Origin: an uncultured Ruminococcus sp.
GTDB lineage: Bacteria > Bacillota > Clostridia > Oscillospirales > Ruminococcaceae
Assembly: GCA_900541495.1 (NCBI GenBank)
Contig: UQKC01000019.1
Span: forward strand, 1 to 39,197
Reading direction: 5' to 3'
Length of the DNA: 39,197 bases
The stretch's first letter is position 1. Each line of letters opens with the position of its first letter. The notes under the pieces are model-generated. The model was not told the origin of the DNA. It was given only the letters and a program-made list of their open reading frames with translations, and did not search any database. Position numbers and translations under genes: made by a program. Shown here in pieces: positions 26,544-34,234 of this stretch.

Positions 26544-26804
26544 ATGGAAGTATTGAAGGTATCATCAAGATCTGCGCCGAATTCAGTCGCAGGAGCGATC
26601 GCAAGCGTTATCCGTGACGCCGGAGAAGTGGAAGTTCAGGCAGTCGGAGCCGGCGCAGCCAATCAGGCGATAAAGTCCATTGCAGTTGCAAGGGGATATC
26701 TTGCGCCGATAGGGATAGACCTTATCTGTATTCCTGCCTTCGCAAGCGTAGAGATCGAGGGCGAAGAGCGCACGGCTATAAAGCTTATCTGCGAGAAACG
26801 ATAA
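26544..26804 (+). CDS. spoVS: Stage V sporulation protein S
   Basis: A small Alba-like protein of 86 residues, the usual SpoVS length. The sequence MEVLKVSSRSAPNSVAGAI through AVGAGAANQAIKSIAVARGY is highly characteristic. In Bacillus it affects septation and spore coat assembly, and similar proteins occur widely, including in non-sporulating relatives. The start at 26544 is chosen because GGGGGAA lies six bases upstream; an ATG two codons earlier directly abuts that site. It follows ymdB with its own promoter. Confidence 0.96.
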   Translation: MEVLKVSSRSAPNSVAGAIASVIRDAGEVEVQAVGAGAANQAIKSIAVARGYLAPIGIDLICIPAFASVEIEGEERTAIKLICEKR

Positions 26805-26828
26805 AATTATGGTTTTTAGATGCGACCT

Positions 26829-26942
26829 ATAGTATAATTATTTTATGCTGCCAATCCTGTCCGTGTAAACGGAAAGGAGTAAAAGAAAGCAGCACAGCCA
26901 AAATAACTCCCCCCACAGAATGGCACTCTGTGGGGGTTTTTT
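26829..26942 (+). ncRNA. Candidate structured small RNA downstream of spoVS
   Basis: A TATAAT box at 26829-26834 precedes a compact foldable segment. Outer arms GCTGC and GCAGC enclose TCCT/AGGA, which enclose CCGT/ACGG with a GTAA (GNRA) tetraloop. The purine-rich GTAAAAGAAA strand lies on the 3' side. A strong intrinsic terminator follows directly. No -35 box is obvious at 17 bases, so it could also be a spoVS mRNA tail. I find no match to SRP RNA, 6S RNA or a familiar riboswitch. The transcript would be about 100 nt. Confidence 0.45.
26909..26942 (+). terminator. Strong intrinsic terminator after spoVS / small RNA
   Basis: The perfect 10-bp arms CCCCCACAGA and TCTGTGGGGG enclose a 7-nt loop and are followed by six T residues. 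Confidence 0.92.
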
Positions 26943-27068
26943 GGTGTGAAAACCGTGGATAGATATTCACTACTTCATTTCAAGATAAGTTATAACATAT
27001 CTTTTTTCCCTTATCAAGTTTTTTATAAAATAAAAAACGTCAGAACACGAGATAAATCTCCACCAATA

Positions 27069-27097
27069 TTGACTTTCCGCAGATTAAATTCTATAAC
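27069..27097 (+). promoter_or_regulatory. Promoter of the radical SAM gene
   Basis: TTGACT and TATAAC are separated by 17 bases, about 40 bases upstream of the start codon. The rest of the 26946-27136 gap is AT-rich without visible genes. Confidence 0.6.
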
Positions 27098-27136
27098 TTC
27101 GCTTTGGCAATATTCTGAAAATAAAGGTATTTTAAA

Positions 27137-28075
27137 ATGTCAGATTTCATTTATTCCGATACAAACAAACATTACCACACGCAGAGCTACTATCTGAAAA
27201 AACGTTTCGGCAGAAAGACTGTCAAGGTTTCGCTCAACGGAAATTTCACCTGCCCAAACCGTGACGGTTCAAAGGGTGTTGGCGGCTGCACGTTCTGCTC
27301 GGCTTCGGGGAGCGGTGACTTCGGCGGCGATCCGAGTGTTCCGATTGAAGTACAGTTTGACGAGGTTCGCTCAAAGCTTATCAAAAAATGGGGCGAACCG
27401 CTTTACATTCCGTATTTTCAGGCGAACACGAACACTTACGGGAGCATCGAAAAGCTTCGCTGTTTATTTGAAAAGGCTTTGACCCTGCCGAACGCTGTCG
27501 GACTGGCTGTTTCAACACGCCCCGACTGCATTTCCGATGAAGCGGCTGATTATCTTGAGGAGCTTTCAATGCGGACTTACCTTGTTGTTGAACTCGGTTT
27601 GCAGACGATATCCGATGAAACTGCCGAGCGTTTGAACCGCTGTCACAGCTATGCTGATTTTCTGCGGGGATATGAGATGCTTGCTTCGCGCGGGATAAAC
27701 GTCTGCGTTCACATTATTGACGGACTGCCCGATGAGAGCTGCGAAATGATGCTCGAAACTGCAAAAGCTGCGGCTTCGCTTCGTCCACACGCATTAAAAA
27801 TTCATATGCTCCACATAATAAAGGGGACTAAGCTTGCGGAGGAATATGAGCGCGCGCCGTTTCCGCTTCTTTCCGCCGAGGAATACGCTTCGCTCGTCTG
27901 CGATCAGATAGAAATGATGCCGCCCGAAACTATTATCGAGCGAATAACGGGGGACGGTGCGAAGTCCGACCTTATCGCGCCGCAGTGGACGCTTGACAAA
28001 AAGCGCGTTATGAACAGCATCGACCTTGAATTCGCTCGGAGGGGGACATTTCAGGGTGATAAATTTTCACCGTGA
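27137..28075 (+). CDS. Radical SAM protein, TIGR01212/YhcC family
   Basis: A 312-residue radical SAM protein. The cluster ligands are Cys39, Cys51 and Cys54 in CPNRDGSKGVGGCTFCS, the wide spacing typical of the YhcC/TIGR01212 family rather than the usual CxxxCxxC. The TIM-barrel segments YFQANTNTYG, GLAVSTRPDC, ELGLQTISDETAERLNR and HIIDGLPDES are clear. The family is conserved, with elongator-like radical SAM features, but its substrate is unknown to me. AAAGG precedes the ATG. It stands between spoVS and guaB as a single gene. Confidence 0.9.
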   Translation: MSDFIYSDTNKHYHTQSYYLKKRFGRKTVKVSLNGNFTCPNRDGSKGVGGCTFCSASGSGDFGGDPSVPIEVQFDEVRSKLIKKWGEPLYIPYFQANTNTYGSIEKLRCLFEKALTLPNAVGLAVSTRPDCISDEAADYLEELSMRTYLVVELGLQTISDETAERLNRCHSYADFLRGYEMLASRGINVCVHIIDGLPDESCEMMLETAKAAASLRPHALKIHMLHIIKGTKLAEEYERAPFPLLSAEEYASLVCDQIEMMPPETIIERITGDGAKSDLIAPQWTLDKKRVMNSIDLEFARRGTFQGDKFSP

Positions 28076-28222
28076 GAGTATATTAGCGCAAAAAAGTAAA
28101 AATGGCGTAAATACGTTGTTTTTAGGTATTTTTCTGCCGTTGATTAGCCTTGCATAACAGCTTGCACAAAAAATTCCGTCACCCGTGGACAAAATTCTAC
28201 ACACGATTTAACAAAAATGCAC

Positions 28223-28251
28223 TTGACCTTGCGCCGATAAAGTAGTAAACT
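28223..28251 (+). promoter_or_regulatory. guaB promoter
   Basis: TTGACC and TAAACT are separated by 17 bases, about 43 bases before the start codon. No purine riboswitch aptamer is visible in the short leader. Confidence 0.6.
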
Positions 28252-28294
28252 AAATAAAATATATAATTAACGAATTTAAAAGGAGGATCTTTTC

Positions 28295-29770
28295 ATGCTT
28301 GAAACCGATATGTCCAAAAAGTTTGTCAAAGAAGGACTGACCTTTGACGACGTACTTCTTATCCCTGCTGAATCCAACTGCACACCAAATATGGTAAGCC
28401 TTAAAACACGTCTTGCAGGTGACATCTATCTTAACACTCCTATCATCACTTCCGCTATGGATACCGTAACTGAAGCGAATATGGCTATCGCTATTGCCCG
28501 TGAAGGCGGCATCGGCGTTATCCACAAGAATATGTCTATCGAAAAGCAGGCAGATGAAGTCGATAAGGTAAAGCGTTCCGAAAACGGCGTTATCGTCAAT
28601 CCGTTCTCGCTCACAGCGGACAAACTCGTTTCCGAAGCCGATGAACTTATGGGCAAATACAGAATTTCGGGCGTTCCTATAGTTGATGAAAAGGGCAAGC
28701 TTGTCGGAATCCTCACAAACAGAGATCTCCGCTTCCTCTCCGATTATTCAACACCTATCAAGGAAGTTATGACAAAGGAAAACCTTGTTACCGCTCCCGT
28801 AGGAACAGACCTCAAGGGCGCACAGAAGATCCTTATGCAGCACAAGATCGAAAAGCTTCCTATCGTTGATGAAAACGGCATTTTAAAGGGACTTATCACT
28901 ATCAAGGATATTGAAAAGGCTGTCCAGTACCCGAACTCCGCAAGAGATAAGGCAGGCAGACTCCTCTGCGGCGCTGCTATCGGCGTTGCGGCAAATATGA
29001 TGGAAAGAGCAGAAGCTCTTGTTGATGCTCAGGTCGATGTACTCGTTCTCGACTCCGCTCACGGTCATAATATCAACATCGTTAACGCAGTTCGCGAAGT
29101 TAAGAAAGCATTCCCGAACACTCCCGTTATCGCAGGCAACATTGCAACGGCAGAAGCAGCAGAAGCTCTTATCGAAGCCGGCGCTGACTGCGTAAAGGTA
29201 GGTATCGGACCCGGATCTATCTGTACAACACGAGTTGTTGCAGGTATCGGTGTTCCGCAGATCACAGCAATCTACGATGCAGCTTGTGCAGCAGCTAAGC
29301 ATGGCATCCCCGTTATCGCAGACGGCGGTATCAAGTATTCGGGCGATATCGTAAAGGCTCTCGCAGCAGGTGCGAATGTTGTAATGCTCGGCTCACTCCT
29401 TGCAGGCTGTGAGGAATCTCCCGGAGATACAGAAATTTATCAGGGCAGACAGTTCAAGGTTTACCGTGGAATGGGTTCACTCGGCGCAATGGCTTGCGGC
29501 TCAAAGGACAGATACTTCCAGGAGAACGCAAGAAAGCTTGTTCCTGAGGGCGTTGAAGGACGTGTACCTTACAAGGGACCTGTTTCCGACACTATCTTCC
29601 AGCTCATCGGCGGTATCCGTTCGGGTATGGGTTACACAGGCTGTGAAACCATTGAAAAGCTTCACGAAAAGGCACAGTTCGTCAAGATCACGGGCGCAGG
29701 TCTTCGTGAATCTCACCCACATGATATTTATATCACTAAGGAAGCTCCGAACTACTCGGCACAGATATAA
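28295..29770 (+). CDS. guaB: Inosine-5'-monophosphate dehydrogenase
   Basis: It oxidises IMP to XMP with NAD, the committed step of guanine nucleotide synthesis. The 491-residue TIM barrel is interrupted by two CBS domains (about 95-215). The catalytic loop GPGSICTTRVV carries Cys310. SAMDTVTEANMAIAIAREGG and YRGMGSLGAM are family hallmarks. The ATG is preceded by AGGAGG. Codon use is strongly biased, suggesting high expression. The neighbours are not guanine-pathway genes, although hpt lies elsewhere in the window. Confidence 0.97.
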   Translation: MLETDMSKKFVKEGLTFDDVLLIPAESNCTPNMVSLKTRLAGDIYLNTPIITSAMDTVTEANMAIAIAREGGIGVIHKNMSIEKQADEVDKVKRSENGVIVNPFSLTADKLVSEADELMGKYRISGVPIVDEKGKLVGILTNRDLRFLSDYSTPIKEVMTKENLVTAPVGTDLKGAQKILMQHKIEKLPIVDENGILKGLITIKDIEKAVQYPNSARDKAGRLLCGAAIGVAANMMERAEALVDAQVDVLVLDSAHGHNINIVNAVREVKKAFPNTPVIAGNIATAEAAEALIEAGADCVKVGIGPGSICTTRVVAGIGVPQITAIYDAACAAAKHGIPVIADGGIKYSGDIVKALAAGANVVMLGSLLAGCEESPGDTEIYQGRQFKVYRGMGSLGAMACGSKDRYFQENARKLVPEGVEGRVPYKGPVSDTIFQLIGGIRSGMGYTGCETIEKLHEKAQFVKITGAGLRESHPHDIYITKEAPNYSAQI

Positions 29771-29796
29771 ATTAAATTCGGAATTATTTTATACTG

Positions 29797-29869
29797 AAAG
29801 TGTACAAAAAATCGTAGCTGTTGAAAACAGGTTTATATGGGTTTTGAACCAATTTTTTGCCTACACTTT
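29797..29869. repeat. Inverted repeat after guaB
   Basis: The arms are AAAGTGTACAAAAAAT and ATTTTTTG-CC-TACACTTT, matching perfectly apart from a 2-nt bulge, with a 39-nt interior. It may work as a terminator of guaB or be another small palindromic element. Only one copy is visible here. Confidence 0.5.
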
Positions 29870-29917
29870 GATTAAAAATTAGTATTGTTCCGCTGATTTA
29901 TCGCGAAGCACAAAATT

Positions 29918-29945
29918 CCGTAGGGGCGGATTCCATATCCGACCG
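29918..29945. repeat. GC-rich dispersed palindrome, copy 5
   Basis: CCGTAGGGGCGGATTCC is followed by ATATCCGACCG. It is an imperfect member of the GGCGGAT family. It opens a repeat-dense, gene-free stretch of about 565 bases between guaB and the GH94 gene. Confidence 0.55.
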
Positions 29946-29974
29946 TTGGCAACACACAAAATTACGGCAATTTT

Positions 29975-30000
29975 CTGTAGGGGACGGTTTTCCCGTCCCG
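29975..30000. repeat. GC-rich dispersed palindrome, copy 6
   Basis: CTGTAGGGGACGG and CCCGTCCC form a GGGACGGG-type palindrome preceded by the shared CTGTAGGGG head. Confidence 0.6.
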
Positions 30001-30040
30001 AATCGCGAACCGATTTTCAGTATATAAATTTTTCGCAAAC

Positions 30041-30090
30041 AAAACGACCCTGTTTTCATCGGATAAAACCGTTGAAAACAGGGTCGTTTT
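30041..30090. terminator. Bidirectional terminator between guaB and the GH94 gene
   Basis: A perfect 18-bp inverted repeat (arms AAAACGACCCTGTTTTCA and its complement) has a 14-nt loop. T runs on both strands let it stop transcription from either convergent gene. Confidence 0.9.
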
Positions 30091-30160
30091 TTATTAAACA
30101 CTTTGCAGTATAGGATAGGAGATCCGTAATTTGCATTTTTGCGGTAATTTGCGGAATACA

Positions 30161-30175
30161 AATAATTCCGAATTC
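30161..30175. repeat. AATTCCG heptamer-type repeat (short)
   Basis: A single partial AATAATTCCGAATTC unit lies between the terminator and the next GC-rich palindrome. Confidence 0.45.
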
Positions 30176-30197
30176 GTCAGAAAACGCCTTGCGGCGT

Positions 30198-30222
30198 GGG
30201 ACGGGAAACCCGCCCCCTACAG
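30198..30222. repeat. GC-rich dispersed palindrome, copy 7
   Basis: GGGACGGG and CCCGCCCC with the CTACAG tail match the right half of the composite element at 14964-15046. Confidence 0.6.
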
Positions 30223-30246
30223 AAAATTTGCTGTAAATATAGGGTT

Positions 30247-30273
30247 AGGGGCGGATATTGAATCCGCCCCTAC
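30247..30273. repeat. GC-rich dispersed palindrome, copy 8
   Basis: AGGGGCGGAT and ATCCGCCCCT flank ATTGA. It is nearly identical to copy 2 at 12266-12298. Confidence 0.65.
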
Positions 30274-30301
30274 GATTTTCATTACAAACTAACGGAGTAT
30301 A

Positions 30302-30330
30302 AATAATTCCGAATTCCTAATTCCGAATTT
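30302..30330. repeat. AATTCCG heptamer-type repeat
   Basis: Units AATTCCGAATTCC and AATTCCGAATT lie just downstream of the minus-strand GH94 stop codon, mirroring the position of the repeat at 84-110 next to htrA. Confidence 0.6.
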
Positions 30331-30335
30331 AATTC

Positions 30336-32732
30336 TTAGCCGAGTGTAACAACAACTTCGTTAACGTCCTTGAGCTTTGCAGCAGGGATAAGGTTGCCCT
30401 CGAGCTTTTCGCCGTTGAGTTCAACGCTTGCTACGCCGCTTTCTGCGCCGTTAGGATTGTTGAAGGTCATATTGAGCTTCTTTCCTCTGAATGTTTTTTC
30501 TACTGTGTAAGACTTCCACTCGGAAGAAATTGAAGGATTAACCACAAGTCCCTCTGCGTTAGGACGCATACCGAGGATACCCTCAACTGTACCTACCATT
30601 ACTGTAGATGCTGTACCTGTGAGCCAATGAACATGTGCGCGGCCTGCGAATGGGCTGTCCTTGCCCTCTACGAACTGACCGTAAACGTATGGTTCGAGGC
30701 ATCTGTGGTCTGCATTGTCGTTATATGTTGCAGGAGCTGCTTCCTTCCAGTACTTATAAGCACGGTTGCCGTGACCGAGGAGGGATTCTGCAAGAATGAG
30801 CCAGCCCTGAGGCTGAGAGAAGATACCTGCATTTTCCTTTGTGCACTTGTTGAAGCACTGCATAAGTGCGCCGTTAAATCCGTGTTCAACATAAGGAGGA
30901 TACATTACCATTGCGCCGTAAGGAGTGTTGAGTTCTCTTTCAACGCTGTCCATAGCCTTTTCAGCCTGCTCCTTGCTTGCAAAGCCGGAGATAACGGACC
31001 ATGACTGTGGGTTGAGCCACATATTTGCTTCGGGGTCTGTTCTCTGACCGATAACAGCGCCGTCTTCCTTGTAACCTCTGATCCATCTGTCCTCGTTCCA
31101 GCAAGCTGCGAGAATTTCGTCAAGCTTAGCCTTGATATCGTCGAGCTGCTTGATATAGTCAGCGTCGTTCTTAAGAACAGCATATTCACGGAGGATCTTA
31201 ACTGCATATACGAGCTGGAAAGCAACGAATGTGGATTCGCCCTTCTTGCCAAGACGGAGACAGTCGTTCCAGTCAGCGTGAAGACCTGCAGGCATACCGT
31301 GGTTGCCGAGGTGGTTCATCGAGAACATGATAGCTCTCTTGAGGTGGTCGTAAACTGTGCCCTTTTCTTCGTCGTTAGCGTAGAAAATTTCTTCATCGAG
31401 GAATGCGATGTCGCCGCTTTCGGAGATGTACTTGTAAATTGTCGGGAAGAGCCAGAGAGCATCGTCAGCACGGTAAGAGGGGTGTCCTGTTTCCTTAGCG
31501 TAAGCTGTGTTCTCGTCGTTCTCGTCGGGGTGATTTTCGTGACCTGCGTTATGAGTGTACTTAACGAGCGGAAGTCCTGCGCCGTTAGTAACCTGAGCGG
31601 AAAGCATAAATTCGATCTGCTTCTTAGCCATTTCGGGAGCAAGGTGAATGATACCCTGGATATCCTGAACGGTATCACGGTAGCCGAAGCCGTTACGAAG
31701 TCCGCAGTACTGGAATGAAGCTGCTCTCGACCAGATGAATGTGATGAAGCAGTTGTATGCGTTCCAAACGTTTACCATATTGTTGAAGTCAGCATCGGGA
31801 GTATTTACCTGGAAGTTGCCGAGCTTTTCGTGCCAGTAGTTCTTGAGTTCTTCAACTTCAGCTTCAACAACGCCGGCCTTTTCGTACTTAGCGATAATTT
31901 CCTTAGCAACAGCTTCGGGCTTCTGACCGAGAACGTATGTGAGTTCCTTTGTTTCGCCGGGCTGAAGAACGATGTCACTCTGGAGTGCGCCGCAGGAGTT
32001 TGTGTTGTAGTTGAGCTGACCCTTAAGACCGTCTTCGATGCCCTTAGGATTTGCATAGCTTCTGTATGAGCCAACGAAAGAATCACGGTCGCCGCAGTAA
32101 GCATCTACCTTAGCCTTAGCAACGCCGAGGAAACGCTCGTTGTTAGGATTCTTGAAAATTTCATTCTGCTTCTGGAGGATAAAGTTATCCTTGAAGTAGG
32201 TGCGTGTGATGAAGAGTGTATACTGGAGATTTACCTGATCCTGCTCGTAGTTGTTGTCGTTAACGAATTCGCAGTAGCCTGTAACGGAAAGCTTTCTCGG
32301 CTTGCTGTCAGTGTTTGTGATCTTGGCAGCCCAGACTTCATAAGTAGCGTCCTTAGGAACATAGTATGTAACTTCGGACTTGATGCCCTTGTATTCGGAA
32401 GTGATAACTGTGTAAGCAGTACCGTGACGGCATTCGCTCTTGAATTCAGCGAGATCCTTGCATACAGGCGCCCAGGAAGCAGACCAGTATTCGCCTGTTT
32501 CGCCGTCCTTGATGTAAACGTAACGGCCCGGCTGATCGGCAGCAACGGAGTTGAAACGATAACGGATAACACGACCGTTAGCGCCGCTCTTTACGAAGCT
32601 GTAACCGCCTGCGTTGTTGGAGATGATAGCGCCGTATTCGGGAGAACCGAGGTAGTTCGCCCAAGGTGCGGGAGTTTCTGGATTTGTGATGACATATTCC
32701 TTATTTGCAAGGTCAAAATGTCCGTAGTTCAT
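30336..32732 (-). CDS. GH94 disaccharide phosphorylase, probably cellobiose phosphorylase
   Basis: A cytoplasmic inverting phosphorylase that splits a beta-linked disaccharide with phosphate into glucose 1-phosphate and a free sugar, saving ATP. The 798-residue protein begins MNYGHFDLANKEYVITNPET and has the GH94 signatures NNAGGYSF, GFGYRDTVQD and HADWNDC, whose second Asp is residue 490, the expected general acid position. ENAGIF, EPYVYGQF and HWLTGTA also match. The likely substrate is cellobiose, given the length and lineage, but chitobiose- or laminaribiose-type specificity cannot be excluded by eye. The start at 32732 is set by AAAGGAG; 21 upstream in-frame codons are rejected. It is monocistronic with its own promoter and a bidirectional terminator. 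Codon bias suggests high expression. Confidence 0.9.
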   Translation of the reverse strand: MNYGHFDLANKEYVITNPETPAPWANYLGSPEYGAIISNNAGGYSFVKSGANGRVIRYRFNSVAADQPGRYVYIKDGETGEYWSASWAPVCKDLAEFKSECRHGTAYTVITSEYKGIKSEVTYYVPKDATYEVWAAKITNTDSKPRKLSVTGYCEFVNDNNYEQDQVNLQYTLFITRTYFKDNFILQKQNEIFKNPNNERFLGVAKAKVDAYCGDRDSFVGSYRSYANPKGIEDGLKGQLNYNTNSCGALQSDIVLQPGETKELTYVLGQKPEAVAKEIIAKYEKAGVVEAEVEELKNYWHEKLGNFQVNTPDADFNNMVNVWNAYNCFITFIWSRAASFQYCGLRNGFGYRDTVQDIQGIIHLAPEMAKKQIEFMLSAQVTNGAGLPLVKYTHNAGHENHPDENDENTAYAKETGHPSYRADDALWLFPTIYKYISESGDIAFLDEEIFYANDEEKGTVYDHLKRAIMFSMNHLGNHGMPAGLHADWNDCLRLGKKGESTFVAFQLVYAVKILREYAVLKNDADYIKQLDDIKAKLDEILAACWNEDRWIRGYKEDGAVIGQRTDPEANMWLNPQSWSVISGFASKEQAEKAMDSVERELNTPYGAMVMYPPYVEHGFNGALMQCFNKCTKENAGIFSQPQGWLILAESLLGHGNRAYKYWKEAAPATYNDNADHRCLEPYVYGQFVEGKDSPFAGRAHVHWLTGTASTVMVGTVEGILGMRPNAEGLVVNPSISSEWKSYTVEKTFRGKKLNMTFNNPNGAESGVASVELNGEKLEGNLIPAAKLKDVNEVVVTLG

Positions 32733-32843
32733 GGGAACACGCTCCTTTGAAATCTTAATATTTTTGCATCTTTTCCTGAAAAAACGCAAAGACACCCCTT
32801 TTGGATAAAATTGCCTTGTAATCGTTTCTTCATTGTTATTTCA

Positions 32844-32872
32844 ATTGTATCATTTTCATACAAACATTTCAA
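32844..32872 (-). promoter_or_regulatory. Promoter of the GH94 phosphorylase gene
   Basis: On the minus strand TTGAAA and TACAAT are separated by 17 bases, about 112 bases before the start codon. Confidence 0.65.
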
Positions 32873-32984
32873 GGGGGTATCAAAAAAATTCACAATTTCA
32901 AACGATTAAGGCGGTCAAAAACTTTACAAAATGACATAAAACGGGTTTTAGTCAAAAAGAATTTACTGAAAAACCGGTCAATGT

Positions 32985-33013
32985 TTGACAGCACAGTACA
33001 AAGATGATAAAAT
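32985..33013 (+). promoter_or_regulatory. Promoter of the lipoprotein-tatD unit
   Basis: TTGACA and TAAAAT are separated by 17 bases, with the start codon 30 bases beyond. Confidence 0.7.
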
Positions 33014-33042
33014 AATAAAAAACGGCTATGAAAGGAACGGCT

Positions 33043-34233
33043 ATGACATTTAAAAAGATAATTCCTGCGGTGATGCTTGCACTCTTCCTTGCCGCCTGTG
33101 CAAATCAAACCAATGAAAACGTTCGGACGGACATTACAGCCGCCGTTTCGTCCGAAATTGTTTCCGAAACGGTTTCGGCGGAAGAAACGATCGCCGAAAA
33201 GGAAGAAACATCTGTTATAACAACTGCCGAAACTGCTCCCCTTTATGAGCTTGACGAAAGCAGGAAAGCCGACCGCACATACGCTGAAATTTCGGACGAT
33301 ACGCCGTTTTTCTCCTGCGGATATGAGCAGACGGGGCTTGTTTCTGCGGAGAATTTTTCCGACAAGGCTCTTATTGAAAGAGCAAAGGAGGCATTGCTTT
33401 CCTCCGAGGTATATATCGAGCTTTACGATGAAGTCAAAAGCCGCCTGCCCGACCGAGAGCCTGCGATTGCTGTCTGCTGTTCAAAGGTGATGACTTTCGA
33501 CCTTGACGGGAATGGCTTGGGCGAGTATGCGTTTCTGTTCAGCTTTGAACCCGATTTTGACAATACTGACGAGGAAATGGTGATGAATGTTTGGGGTGCA
33601 ATTGTCCCGAATACGCCTTATGCTGCTGTACTCTGCGGAGATAATGGCAAGTTTTATACTAACAGTCAAAAATATGCAATGAACACAGAGCTTTATATCC
33701 TCAATTATGGGAGCTTTGCGCAGTTTGTGGTTGACGGCGGCGTGAGCAACAACTCGTCCTGCGCAGATTATTTCAGCTATTATGACGGCAAATTTGAGCT
33801 TGAACTCCGTGAGTTCCGCAAATATGAAATTCTTGACGGGACATTCCTTATTCAGACAATGGCGCAGGCTTCAAACGCTTGGCTTATCGTATGGGACGAT
33901 GAAATAAAAGGCTATGTGACCCCCGAGGCTGTGACGGTTTCCCGTGAGGAGCGTGACGAAATATTTGAAAAGCTGCCGCTTGATGCTGATGAAAAGGCTT
34001 ATTTTGCAGACTTTAATATTTGTATTATAGGCAATTATTTCTACTCACTGTATAACATCGAACAATACGGCAAGACCTTTATAAAGGACGAAAACGGAGA
34101 ATTTCAGAGCTTTGACGGTCTGAAAGGCTATGCTGTAAATGAACGCATAATGCGTTACTATGACCCGTTTGAGATACCTTTTGCAAAAGAACTTGACTAT
34201 GAAAAAATAATTGAAACGGCAAAGGAGAACTAA
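33043..34233 (+). CDS. Putative lipoprotein of unknown function
   Basis: A 396-residue secreted protein with a lipoprotein signal: KK, a hydrophobic core (IIPAVMLALFL) and the lipobox LAAC. A Thr/Glu/Val-rich linker of about 45 residues follows, then a mature domain with MTFDLDGNGLGEYAFLF, a DxDxNG stretch that resembles a calcium-binding or dockerin-like loop but occurs once only. I recognise no enzyme family. The ATG at 33043 follows AAAGGAA at good spacing; an ATG five codons earlier is less likely. The stop is one base before the tatD start, so the two are co-transcribed and probably coupled. Confidence 0.8.
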   Translation: MTFKKIIPAVMLALFLAACANQTNENVRTDITAAVSSEIVSETVSAEETIAEKEETSVITTAETAPLYELDESRKADRTYAEISDDTPFFSCGYEQTGLVSAENFSDKALIERAKEALLSSEVYIELYDEVKSRLPDREPAIAVCCSKVMTFDLDGNGLGEYAFLFSFEPDFDNTDEEMVMNVWGAIVPNTPYAAVLCGDNGKFYTNSQKYAMNTELYILNYGSFAQFVVDGGVSNNSSCADYFSYYDGKFELELREFRKYEILDGTFLIQTMAQASNAWLIVWDDEIKGYVTPEAVTVSREERDEIFEKLPLDADEKAYFADFNICIIGNYFYSLYNIEQYGKTFIKDENGEFQSFDGLKGYAVNERIMRYYDPFEIPFAKELDYEKIIETAKEN

Positions 34234-34234
34234 A

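Larger units (their letters stand above)
32733..33042. other. Divergent intergenic region with two opposing promoters
   Basis: About 310 bases between the GH94 gene and the lipoprotein gene. It holds one promoter in each direction and otherwise AT-rich sequence. I see no additional gene. A half-match to a CcpA cre site lies near the GH94 promoter but is too weak to call. Confidence 0.55.

Noticed and set aside
26841..26905. Signal recognition particle RNA
   Set aside because: The GCAGC segment recalled SRP RNA, but the conserved GGAA-capped helix 8 with its CAGG and AGCAGC loop pattern is absent.
28252..28294. A purine riboswitch upstream of guaB
   Set aside because: The leader after the predicted promoter is about 40 bases and lacks the paired loops of the purine aptamer.
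32790..32850. A CcpA cre site in the GH94 promoter region
   Set aside because: Only the CGATTACA half resembles the consensus; the other half has at least three mismatches.
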